Made by a program: the position numbers and the translations under genes. DNA of 64,000 nucleotides, from positions 1,614,965-1,678,964 of the forward strand of contig CM021320.1 of NCBI GenBank assembly GCA_010645155.1. Direction: 5' to 3'. The notes beneath the pieces are model-generated. The model made no database searches and was not told where the DNA came from. It saw only the letters and a list, made by a program, of their open reading frames with translations. Below are positions 1-10,251 of this stretch, piece by piece. This DNA is from Tigriopus japonicus. Taxonomy: Eukaryota > Arthropoda > Copepoda > Harpacticoida > Harpacticidae. The first letter of the stretch is position 1, and every line of letters begins with the position of its first letter.

Positions 1-688
1 TGTTCCTCGAACTTGGCCCCGCTCTCTTTCCTTCTCTCTTTCTTTCTTTCTCTCCTTCGCTCTCCCTGTCCGTGGTACCTTTTCTTCGACTACCTCTGGA
101 TGGCAGCAATCCCTCTCCCATCTTGCGGATCTCGCTCTCGGTCGGTCATTGGAATGATTTGGCTATCCACGAACAGAACAGAAACTGCTGAACGGACCAA
201 GTTGAACTGAGAAGCCAGCGTCTTGCTTCCACTTCGTCGTGTTCTTCTACTGCTAGCTCATTTGCTCGCAGATCCACGGACACTCAAAAAGAGCACGGAC
301 GTGGTGGAGAAGAAAGGAATCGCTCAGAAGGAGAAGGAAGGAGCAAGTTCTCCAGTTGACATTTGGACGTTTGCGAAGAAACAAGTGTACTGTTTCCTTA
401 TTATTGTGATATTCGAGCTGCTCAGAGACCTGTGTGCCACTGTCTGCTCGTTTCTGTGAGACGAGTGTCCAATGCTATTGGACTGGAAAATGCTCGCCTA
501 GTAAGTAGGGGTAATCACGATGTTAGTCCTATTGTGCACCCCCAACCCCACCCAATAATGACCAAGAGGTCAAAGAGAGGTGAAGTGAGCATTTGAGTCA
601 TGAGATGTGGAGTGATAAATGAGTGGTGCTTGTTGACCAAGGCACGAAAGACCCTCTCTGAAACCTTTGGAAGTTCTTTGGAAGCAAG
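1..688 (+). other. 5' flank/leader of the IQSEC gene
   Basis: The first 70 bases are strongly pyrimidine-rich (TC runs). A consensus splice donor, GTAAGT, lies at 501-506, so a 5' leader exon may end at 500. No convincing acceptor consensus is obvious before the ATG at 689. An in-frame TGA at 659-661 precedes that ATG, so the coding exon cannot simply extend left without splicing. No conserved protein domain is visible here. Confidence 0.4.
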
Positions 689-3538
689 ATGAAAAGCCAT
701 CACAACAATAAAAGTGAGTGCGGTAGTGTTGTGGGGACGAGTAGTAAGAGATCTCCCCCGTTAACCATTAAGCGGATTGGCAGCTCTCATGCTCAGTGGC
801 AGGACTTCATTGACCGAGAGCAAAGCTCCGTGGATCAGCTCATGAAGGAGAGCTTTGCGCAATTCTGTAAAGATCACCAATACAATATCGAGCAACCCCT
901 TCCCTCGGGTGGATCCCAGCAATTGCACCCCACCGGGCGAAGAAACAGTTTTTCCACCGACAAACGCCTGGATGCCGAGCGAGAAGCCATGAAAGAGTTT
1001 GCATCCCATCATCCATTAACCCTACCCAAATTTGGAAGTCTACAACGTCATTCACCCAACAAAACGAAGTTGAGTGCTTCAGCTTCTGTAGGGATGCCAA
1101 TCTCAACAATGCCCCGACGATCACCTACCAAGAGGCTTGACGAGCCCAAATCGGCTCTATTCATCAACGAAGATGACCTGGACACACCTTTCCAACATCT
1201 GATAAGAAGGAAAGACTCTCAGAATGGTGTCATGAACCCTCCTTTTCAAGGGTCGTTTCGAGTTTCCCCACCAAAGCGGTCACCGTCGCCCATGGGGTCA
1301 GTTATGCCTCCTGGGATCCACGAACTTGAGACTCTCTATGCTCCAATGAAGAATCTCATGTCACCCTTGCCAAATGCGAGGAAATATTCCGGCAACACCA
1401 TGCCAGCATTGCATCCTTTGTTGAATTTCCGCTCCAGTGAACCCCTTGGTCAAAGAGCCCGCGACGACGACCTAGAATCTGAGGCCTGTTCAATCATCTT
1501 TGATGTTCCCCCTCCTTTGCCACCGATTCAGTCCCATGCTATTCTTCAGGAGAGTTTGGGTCATGAGATTCCGAGAAATCCGTTACGAACCCAAAAGATT
1601 GGAGATTGGTCGATGAAACCACCCCCATTGCCGCCCAAAAGATTCGATGAGGGGTCCATGAGACGACCCAGTCATCTAGATTTAGCGAAAAATCCAAGTC
1701 CCGTTAACACGGGGATCTATGCCAATGCCAATTCTGTCCTTCATCGATCTAGTCTCATGTCGACGGGATCTTCTGAAAATAGTGATTCCAGTTTGCCTTC
1801 ATTTGAAACCGAAGTCCCTGTCACTCCAGTCACCCCTTGCTCAGAACAAGAAGTGTTTTCTTGGCCAAACTATCGCGTTTGGCGTGAATCTCCATCACCA
1901 AGTGAGGAACATCGTAGTGTGAGTCAGATTGGTGAACCTCCCGAGTCTCCAGCGGCCTCGGATTGCTCTGGGCCAAACTCGTTGAATACCAGTGCCAACG
2001 GGAGTAGTGCGATCTATCTGAAAATGAATGGCAGATTTCCCTCGGTCGACAAGGACACGCATTACATGAACATTCTTTACAATGCAGTGCAAAAGCAAGG
2101 CGGCGGGGGTTCTGTCGAATCTGCCATGTCCCCATATATCGCCATGACATCTTCGAACAAAAACAACGTCAAGTTACTTCCTAATGCCAATGTTGAAGTG
2201 GTATCGGCCATTTATGCCAATCCTCTCTTGAGCACGAATGGTCGGAGTGGATCCGTGTCTTCCATCGTCGGGGATGGTTCGTCGAATGTCTCAGGACGAC
2301 AGCGCAGCTCTAGTCGAAGTGGCCGTTTTCGAAGCAATTCGGCATCTCGTCTTCATGATGTGACCAGGATGATGACCTCCAGAAGTGCGAGAAAGAAATT
2401 ATCCTCCACAAGCTCGTCAGGCACCACACCCAGTTCCTCAGCTGCTCTGCGAGCAAAGGCTCTGGCAGACTTCAAGGAGCTGATGCTTGAGGTGGAACAA
2501 AAGCGGCATTATCGTGTGGGGTTGAACCTGTTCAACTCCAAGCCCGACCTCGGGATCGAGTACTTGGCCAGAAAAGATTTTCTGGAGCTCAATCCCGAAG
2601 CCATCTCCAAGTTTCTACACAGCAACTCAAACTTGAGTCGAGAAAAGATTGGAGAGTACTTGGGCAACCTCCAGAGTCCATTCAACATGCAAGTGCTCTC
2701 TTGCTTCATTCAAGAGTTCAACTTTGCTAGTCAGAGGATCGACAAGTCTTTACGGCGTCTGCTTGAAGTGGTACGTGTGCCTGGGGAAGCGCAAAAAATC
2801 GAAAAGATTATGGAAGTGTTTGGCCAACGCTACTCTCAATGCAACCCCAACTTTGCCAACAAGCTCAAGAGTCCAGACTCGGTGGTGACTCTAGCGTTTG
2901 CCGCCATGCTTCTCAACACGGATCTTCATACGCCCAATGTCAAAGAAGAGAGACGAATGAGTCTCGAGGATTTCACCAACAATCTTCGAGGTGTCGACGC
3001 GGATCAAGATTTTGATCCGAAGCTCCTGAAGAGCATCTATAAAGGGATCAAGAAGCATGAGTTTGTGAGCGGAGTTGATCATGTTGTTCAGACCCAACTC
3101 ATTCATGGCAGCATCCATGGGGTGCCAAGGAAGACCCTACACCTGGCAGAGCCCCATCGTCGATTGGTGTGTCTTTGTCGCTTATATGAGGTGATTGATA
3201 TCAATGCCAAGAAGGAACCGACCACCTCATTGCACCAAAGGGATATCTTTCTCTTCAACGATCTCCTAGTCGTGACCAAGCAATCGAGCAAATCAACCAA
3301 AAACAATCCCATGTACTCGTACAAAGACAATTTTCTGCTTCGAAATCTGGAGGTGACGCTCTTTCACACTCCCGTGTACAAGTTCGGGATTCAAATCACC
3401 CAGAAGAGAGATAATCGCGTGCTCATCACGTTGAATGCCAGTACCGAGCACGATCGCTACAAGTTTGTCATGGATCTACAGGAATCCATTTATGAAATGG
3501 ATCTCATGGATAAGGTGCTCAGTGAATTCAACCGATAG
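689..3538 (+). CDS. IQSEC: IQSEC/BRAG-family Arf guanine nucleotide exchange factor (Sec7 + PH)
   Basis: This 949-residue single-exon reading matches the IQSEC/BRAG (Drosophila schizo/loner) family. These proteins load GTP onto Arf GTPases, chiefly Arf6, at the plasma membrane. Residues about 1-590 are Ser/Pro-rich and look disordered, with two SH3-ligand-like PPPLPP motifs. The Sec7 domain spans about 600-793 and keeps the catalytic glutamate (E656, in IGEYLGN) and the AMLLNTDLH signature. A PH domain follows at about 812-935, with the family's HRRLVC and LFNDLLVVTK signatures. The start is supported by an in-frame TGA ten codons upstream. No IQ calmodulin-binding motif is visible, although it normally precedes Sec7. 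Upstream coding exons left of the window, or a short isoform, are therefore possible. The Sec7-PH assignment is secure; completeness of the N-terminus is not. Confidence 0.93.
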   Translation: MKSHHNNKSECGSVVGTSSKRSPPLTIKRIGSSHAQWQDFIDREQSSVDQLMKESFAQFCKDHQYNIEQPLPSGGSQQLHPTGRRNSFSTDKRLDAEREAMKEFASHHPLTLPKFGSLQRHSPNKTKLSASASVGMPISTMPRRSPTKRLDEPKSALFINEDDLDTPFQHLIRRKDSQNGVMNPPFQGSFRVSPPKRSPSPMGSVMPPGIHELETLYAPMKNLMSPLPNARKYSGNTMPALHPLLNFRSSEPLGQRARDDDLESEACSIIFDVPPPLPPIQSHAILQESLGHEIPRNPLRTQKIGDWSMKPPPLPPKRFDEGSMRRPSHLDLAKNPSPVNTGIYANANSVLHRSSLMSTGSSENSDSSLPSFETEVPVTPVTPCSEQEVFSWPNYRVWRESPSPSEEHRSVSQIGEPPESPAASDCSGPNSLNTSANGSSAIYLKMNGRFPSVDKDTHYMNILYNAVQKQGGGGSVESAMSPYIAMTSSNKNNVKLLPNANVEVVSAIYANPLLSTNGRSGSVSSIVGDGSSNVSGRQRSSSRSGRFRSNSASRLHDVTRMMTSRSARKKLSSTSSSGTTPSSSAALRAKALADFKELMLEVEQKRHYRVGLNLFNSKPDLGIEYLARKDFLELNPEAISKFLHSNSNLSREKIGEYLGNLQSPFNMQVLSCFIQEFNFASQRIDKSLRRLLEVVRVPGEAQKIEKIMEVFGQRYSQCNPNFANKLKSPDSVVTLAFAAMLLNTDLHTPNVKEERRMSLEDFTNNLRGVDADQDFDPKLLKSIYKGIKKHEFVSGVDHVVQTQLIHGSIHGVPRKTLHLAEPHRRLVCLCRLYEVIDINAKKEPTTSLHQRDIFLFNDLLVVTKQSSKSTKNNPMYSYKDNFLLRNLEVTLFHTPVYKFGIQITQKRDNRVLITLNASTEHDRYKFVMDLQESIYEMDLMDKVLSEFNR

Positions 3539-6500
3539 GAAAGAAAACTCCCTTGATTCGGTGGCAACAATGCACCTCTTTTGAACTTGTCATGTCATGC
3601 TGTATCTTCGTGAAACTTGGCTCCCACTAAATCATTTTTCTTTATGACAAAAAAGACAAATATATTCACAGCATATACTAAACGATAACCATCAGACATT
3701 CAATTCTGAAGTTCCTCGAATCATTTTCCCTTCACTAATGTACTACACTATTCATACACACATCTTGATGGAATGTAGCTATGAAAGTGGCAGGCAAAGG
3801 GTTGGTTTGTTGAATGAGTGAGCTAGAGGGCTCTTGGCATGCATGCAAGCGCTCTCATCATTCAAACATGACCACAAATCCTCGATTCTAGTTTCAATGT
3901 TTGCTTCGACCTCTAGCCTAGGGAGAAACGAAGGGAAAAAGACACTCGATCATTTCACCATCCTTCTTCTTCACCGTCTTCATCGTGGTCTCTGTAGTTG
4001 TCGTCTTCCAAGTCTTGTCTGATCCCTCATTTGAGCTTCTATTCACGTTCCAGACAGAAATCCTTCTCGCCCTCTCTTGCCATCTCTTCTACATTGGCCA
4101 GGCTCGATTGAAATGTTGCTTGACCCATTTTGTTGCATCTATTCATGACCCTCACAGCCATCTTTTTAAGGGCCATTTTCGTGTCTCTCGGGTCCTATAA
4201 ATATGAGCTCGTTGGACTGGCTGCCTCGTTTCGTGCCAACTCAAACGAATACACGAGTGTGTCGTTAATACAGGACTATATACACTACGTAAGTCGGTTA
4301 GTAAAACGATGGCTCACAGCATAATTTGTTGGTAATTTTTCCGTCCAGTGGTTGGCCACAGACCCGTAAACCCCCCTTGGCGAGTCGAAGAAGCTCAAAG
4401 GGTTTTCAAGAATGGTTCGTTGGCACATTTGGTGGGTTCGTGTATTGGACACATGGATGGAAAGGCGCAGCTAGAGCTGGACCGGAGAAATTGGGGTTCA
4501 CCATCATTTCTCACCTTGTTGATTTTCATGGGTACAATGATGGAGAGCTTCTCTGAGAGTTCGACAGGCCACTTCTCACACTTTTTCAAACCGAAATCAA
4601 CGCGAGGCAACAGAGCTCTGGTAATGGACCTTCAGAGTGAAACTGTAGGGAAGGATTCAAAGAATTGCAAATGATGAGTAAAAATCTAGTTACTACCTTC
4701 AGAGCACTTATGGGAACCAACCAAGCATCATTCATGATTTTAACGAATGTGCAAAAGATTTCACTTAACATATGGGAATCGCTAATTAACCCAGAGCCCC
4801 TTCTTCATTTTCATGTGACTTTGCATGTGGGAAAGGATGCAAATGACCAAGATGGACAGGGCTCTTATCTAAATATGCATTAAGCTGAGCTTGGCTCTTC
4901 TGCAAAAAGGGGCTCATATTCTAACAAATCCCTTTTTGAAAAGAGCCACTAAAGTCCCTCAAAGATATTCTTCTCATCAGACTCTGGATGAGATCCACAG
5001 CATTCCTTGGCATCATCTCCCAGGCATGAAGTCGTCCGAATTGGCTCATGGTTGGAATTGCGATCGAGCTAACCCAATGATCGAGATGTGAATCGTCAAA
5101 AGCCCAGTGACCATTTGCATAAATATCATGGCAGAGCCTGCCATTTCTCAAACATTTACCACTGGCCATTTTTCAACCTCGTCTCGAGGCCCACGTATTT
5201 GGTGTGCGAGCTTCGAAGTGAAGTGACTAAAGGGACAGTTAGCATCATCATCATCTCTAACCATCATAATCCCCTTGTTCGCACTCATGAAGCAAACGTG
5301 CGATTGTGGATTCCTCGATTGTCCAAGATAGACCCTCATGGCATATTTGAGAGCTTTGAAACAGTTGGACCGAGTTTTAGTCTAGAAACCCAAATGGTAA
5401 GGAACTATGTTGGGCTAGAAGGAAAGAAGGCAGGCAGGAAATGTACAATAATTCTTCATGAATTTTGGAGTGTCGTGTCATCACGGCTCGAAAAAAAACC
5501 CCGCTTTTTTCATTCCAGTTGTTTTTGCCTACGTCCACGTGCATGTCGTGCATTCCGGGTTAATTTTTCGAGTGCCCATTGATGAACGAAGAATTATTCC
5601 CATAGAAGGTGGGATTTTTTTCACATGAATTTTAAATGCCCAAATTTGGTTGGATGTGTTTTTTTGGAGTGAATGCGTGCGGAATTTCATGCTTGAAGCA
5701 AATTCATATTGCAACTGTCCTTTTTGAGAACAAATTCCCTTTGGTTGAGCTGGTAGACTTTTGTAGCAATACCATTGGTACTGAAATCCTGAAAAGTTCC
5801 TTAGAAAAAAGGTGAGGAGAAAAAACGGAAAAATTATTGTGTGTAAGAAGGTGTGAGAAAACAGACTGGCCCTTAATCGAGAAGAACATGCGATCCCCTG
5901 ATGAAATTGCCAATTTGACATGAATCACACATCCTCTCTCTTTTTCGTTCTCCCTGAACGCGTAATGAAGGGAGAATGGTGGTCTGTCTAATCATGGCTC
6001 CATTTAAATTTGAATGTTATCCTCGATCGTCTGACCAAATTTATTTGAAAACCTCTTCAGATCATCATAAAGTATGATCTAAAAAGACCAAGAGGGCTCC
6101 TCGTGAAACAATCATGCTGAAAAGATAAGGAACCAAGAGTAATATCGCTATTCGCGACCATTTGATGGTGGACGAATGAACGAACGAACGATCAAAGGAT
6201 CAGGAGATTGTCTACGTACTACGTTCACAGAGAATGAGAAGAGAGAGAGAGGAGCGAAGATGCATATCTAAATCAAGAGAACTTGAATATGATTTTAATG
6301 AACGGGGTGCTTCAAGGAGCACAATGGTAGGAAGATTAAGTTCCCTTGATGGTGTATGAAGATAGACAAGTAAGGAAGGAAACGAGGTGATGAACAAAAC
6401 CTCAAGAAATGATTTCGAACGAAAATTAGACCGTACAACACATGTTATTAGTCGAACTGAATTGATTTACATTTTGCCTCTCAAAAAGACTAGAGAATGG

Positions 6501-9009
6501 GTAATCGGGACTCAAAATCTGTGTCCAATGTAATGAGTGGGTTCAGATTCTCGCTAATCTAAGGAAAAAAGTGGTCTTTGAATTTGTGTGATGAAGAATG
6601 AGCGGAAGGAAGAAGAAGAAAGAGAATTTACGATGGAGTAACTACCAAAAGGATTAATCGAATGAAAGGGTCTGTCCAGGTCTGACATCATAATTTATCG
6701 ATTTCACGCCCCCGATACGAAGATTCGCCAGAAGCATTTCCATCAAATGTGCGAGGACAGGTACTCAAGTACTAATGGCTTCCATGTATCCATCCATCCA
6801 TCTGTCAGTCCGTTCATCTGTCGTCCAAAGACTACTTGTAGAAGCTCATAGAGATCTCAATGAGTTGAACGTTAACATTGACAAAGTTTGTAGACATAAA
6901 TATTCGACATGGAATGTGATTTCATAAGAAAATGAAAATTGATCAAGTATATTTTAATATTTAGCTTTCATACTGACCTTTTGAGACAAGTTGGAGTTGA
7001 AACTGTTTCTTTTTGTGCCATCCAGAGTTGTCAGAGGTCCATTTTAATCTAAAGGAGCAATTCGATTAGTTGATTACTTTTTACAATTATGTTCGCTTTT
7101 GGTTCGGCGACTAACACCAACGATGCACAATGTGAAACATTTGTGTATATTAACACCTCTCTATGTATACCTAGTTATAAGGGATGTACCTACATATCAG
7201 AAGCCCACTTGCATCGGTAGTCGGACATGAAGAAAATCGCTCAGGAATTTCCAGGTCCGAATCACTTTCAATGGGGCCTTGAGCGGAGTAATTTATTTGC
7301 ATCATTAGCTCTGAACCTGGGGTTGCTTGGCTCTAAGCGAGACTCATGATTTGTCCCCTGCAATCATCATACCTTCCTACCTACTGTATGTTGTAGTATA
7401 TACCCATTTACTTTTCAGAGAAGAGGGCTCATTTCCATGCCATGGACTACTTGCCAATTAACCCTCTTAATTGGAAAAATGATAATCTGGTGATGAAAAT
7501 TTGCATCGATTGCGTTGGCATAATATTACCAAGAAAAAGAAATTGAATGTCCCTTTTTAAGACATTCTTAAGCAAAAAAGATAAGCTAGTAGTCTTGACG
7601 AAAACTGCTGATGCATTGATTAAAATTAGTAGCATTCTTGCTGAATGACACAACAAGCGTTGGATTAAATGAGTTAGTCAATGAAGTCAGAAGGAGAAGC
7701 CTTTTCTACATAGATTTCCTGCATAGGACTTCCTCCCATGCCCCTATAAGATATAAGAGAATTTATTTCGAATCAAAATGAACATTGTAAAAATCAGCAG
7801 TTCTTAATGTACTCCCCTCGACCTGAAACTGTCAAAAATATTTCTGGCTTTAAAGAAGTGCATAAATTTATCAAACGAACACCCACGATTCCTCCAAGTT
7901 CCGAAATTCGAGTTATGGGGAGTTAAGTGTCTCGTACTAACACCTCTTTTAAAGGGTCAATTTCGAAACAGAAAAAAATATTTTTTTTGTTTACTCTTGA
8001 TGATGAAGTTCGTGTTCTGTCGTCAAATCCGGGTTTGTCAATCGAGTCAATTCTCAGAAAGATAATGCTTTCAAGTAGGAGTCGCTTGAACATGAAAGGT
8101 AGTTCGCTTGTCTCCCGACTTCAAATGGATTGACCAATAGATTGTTAAATTAGATAAAGCTGCTTCGGTAGGTAATCAAGCAGTCAGGCCGAACCTGATT
8201 CAAATGTGCGTACAAGACAGAGAGGACAAAAAATCGAAGGATCTTAAGATGTGCAATTCGACAAATCCATTGAGTGGCATCCAACTGCATCCTTAATTAA
8301 AAGCCTGCTGGCATCTTTTGATCGTCCTAGTCAAAGCTTTTAGATTCCCATGCTTTGAAGCAATGTAGGAGTTGGTAGATATGATATCAATGTGCCAACA
8401 AAAGTTTATGGAATCAAATCATAAACTTGTTGTCGCTTCCTGACAACGTTGAGGTTAGATAGCAGCTCGTCTAAAATAGAAATGTCCGCGCACTTTGCAA
8501 GACTAAGTGAGTGAGTGAGAGCTTGTTGGGTATTTTTGCCTGTGTTAACATGTTTGATATCCTTGACAGTCCAGCCGCCGATGATTGTTTATCAGTTACA
8601 GCATAAAATTATTGGACACCAGCAAATCCAAGAGCTGACTGGGCAATTGAGTGCTTCACAGTTGGGCCTGAATTGAAGAATCCTTGGCCCGCCAAGAATC
8701 ATCCTCAGCCACATACGACTACTACATACGTAAGTAGCAAAGCTTGTCGTTGAAGCAAGAAAGAGAACTCGGAGAAAACTGGATCTCTCTTGGAAGAAGT
8801 TGCATTGAGTTCCATTAACACTTGGCTCTAGGACGAATTTGTTGTGGCGTAGAATATACCGTGCTTTTTCGTGAATTTCACCTATCTTGGCAATTCGAGC
8901 TCTCCCAGTAACAACGACTGTGACTCACGTTATCATCCGGTGGCTTTCTGTGATTAGGTTCGATCTCTTCCTGGTTTCTTTTGCTTTGAGAGTTTCGCCT
9001 TTCATTCTC
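3539..9009. other. Gene-poor spacer between IQSEC and the Rab-like gene
   Basis: About 5.5 kb with no reading frame that looks like a protein on either strand. Frames up to 164 codons (for example 5088-5582) have no recognisable domain and low-complexity composition. The block contains the TATA/donor candidate at 4196-4294, a CCATCCATCCATC run near 6787, and otherwise unremarkable AT-rich DNA. Part of it is probably the first intron of the Rab-like gene. Confidence 0.5.
4196..4294 (+). promoter_or_regulatory. Candidate core promoter and short first exon (TATAAATA ... GTAAGT)
   Basis: A consensus TATA box (TATAAATA) lies at 4196-4203 and a perfect splice donor (GTAAGT) at 4289-4294. This spacing would give a noncoding first exon of about 55-60 nt if transcription starts 25-35 bases after the TATA box. 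The next plus-strand gene is the Rab-like CDS at 9010, which has a pyrimidine-rich acceptor-like stretch ending near 8989. Linking the two is inference only. Confidence 0.35.
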
Positions 9010-10251
9010 ATGGATGATGTCTCAGCCATCACAAGGGCCCAAGACGACGTCCGCACCGTGACCATGGCCAACAACGAGGAGATCCCTCTCAATCAAGCGG
9101 AAGAAGATCCGAGCCTCGAACGGTGCAAGAGCTTGAAACGTTACGATCATTTGTACAAACTCCTGGTTTTAGGTGATACCGGTGTTGGGAAGACGTCCTT
9201 CATCGACCGGTTCACTGAGGGCGAATTCAGTGGCGAGGGCGAATATCTACCCACCATAGTGATCAATTTTAAGATGAGAATCCTCCACATCAAAGAGAAG
9301 AACAAGAAGATCAAGCTGCAAATTTGGTAACTGGATTTAAATTGAACAAAATTGCTTGCCTTTGTCAAGCCCCTTTTTGTAATATGGCTTCTTCTGGAAC
9401 TGTACTCACGATTATTTATGTTGGCTTAATGACACCGAAATGAGCATCGTCTTGGATTGAAATGATAACTTTGGAAGATTCTCAACTTTTTACTTTGTAT
9501 TTTAGGGATACCTCTGCCAAAGAACAACACGCAAGTTTAGTTGAGAATTTCCTGAAAGGCTCGCGAGGATTCATCTTTTGCTACGACGTCACCAATCGCG
9601 AGAGTTTCCTTCACTTAACCAAATGGTTTAAATTCGCCAAAGACAAACTATCAGGTTGAACTCTTGTTCTTAACAGTCCAATGAGCCGATTCTAATCAAA
9701 GTCTGTTCTTAATGTTTCCAGAGTACGATTCCGCCCTCAAACTGATCTGTGCTTGTAAATGCGATCGGAATCAAAATCGCCAAGTGACTCGTGAAGAGGC
9801 TCACATATTTGCGATAAGTCATAGCGCCAGATATTGGGAAACGTCAGCCAAGTCAGCTCAGAACGTGGATGCCGCATTCACCACATTGGCCAACTCCATT
9901 TTGGCCGAGGATGAGGGATGGGAGCCTGAACCCCGAATGAGAAATTCCTCCACGCCCCTTAATCGGGCTAGTTTGATTGTCCGAGGCATGGGTAGGCGGG
10001 TTTCGGCGCCCAAGAGGAGTGCTACCACTCTCAGAAGGTCATTCCGATTTAGTGTTGGGAAGAAGAACTCGAAAAAATCCAATGACACGGATGATGATCC
10101 GCCTCAATACAACAACCCTCTCAATCCAAGGCGGCATTCGGCTCCGTCGAGAGACCAAAGCTTGGACAACGAATCTCAAGGTCGGGGAATCTCGTGCTTG
10201 GGCAAGCAATTCCGGATGCCCAAGAAGAAGGCCAAATGTGTGATTTCCTGA
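9010..10251 (+). CDS. Divergent Rab-like small GTPase with CaaX end (3 exons)
   Basis: The exons join as 9010-9326, 9506-9654 and 9722-10251, giving 331 residues. Introns have GT/AG ends and the phases match. The start is the first in-frame ATG. An acidic N-terminal extension of about 45 residues precedes a Rab8/10-like G domain. The P-loop GDTGVGKT is intact at 55-62, the switch I threonine (PTI) is present, and G5 TSAK is intact at 196-199. Switch II reads WDTSAKEQ at 106-113 instead of WDTAGQE, so the DxxG glycine and catalytic glutamine are both missing. G4 reads CKCD at 167-170 instead of NKxD. A basic, Ser-rich tail of about 110 residues ends in CVIS, a CaaX prenylation box rather than the usual Rab double cysteine. 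It probably acts on membranes, with impaired or atypical GTP hydrolysis. The exact Rab subfamily is not resolved. Confidence 0.85.

Noticed and set aside
5088..5582. 164-codon plus-strand frame
   Set aside because: No domain, no homology I recognise, no splice or promoter context, and composition typical of noncoding DNA.
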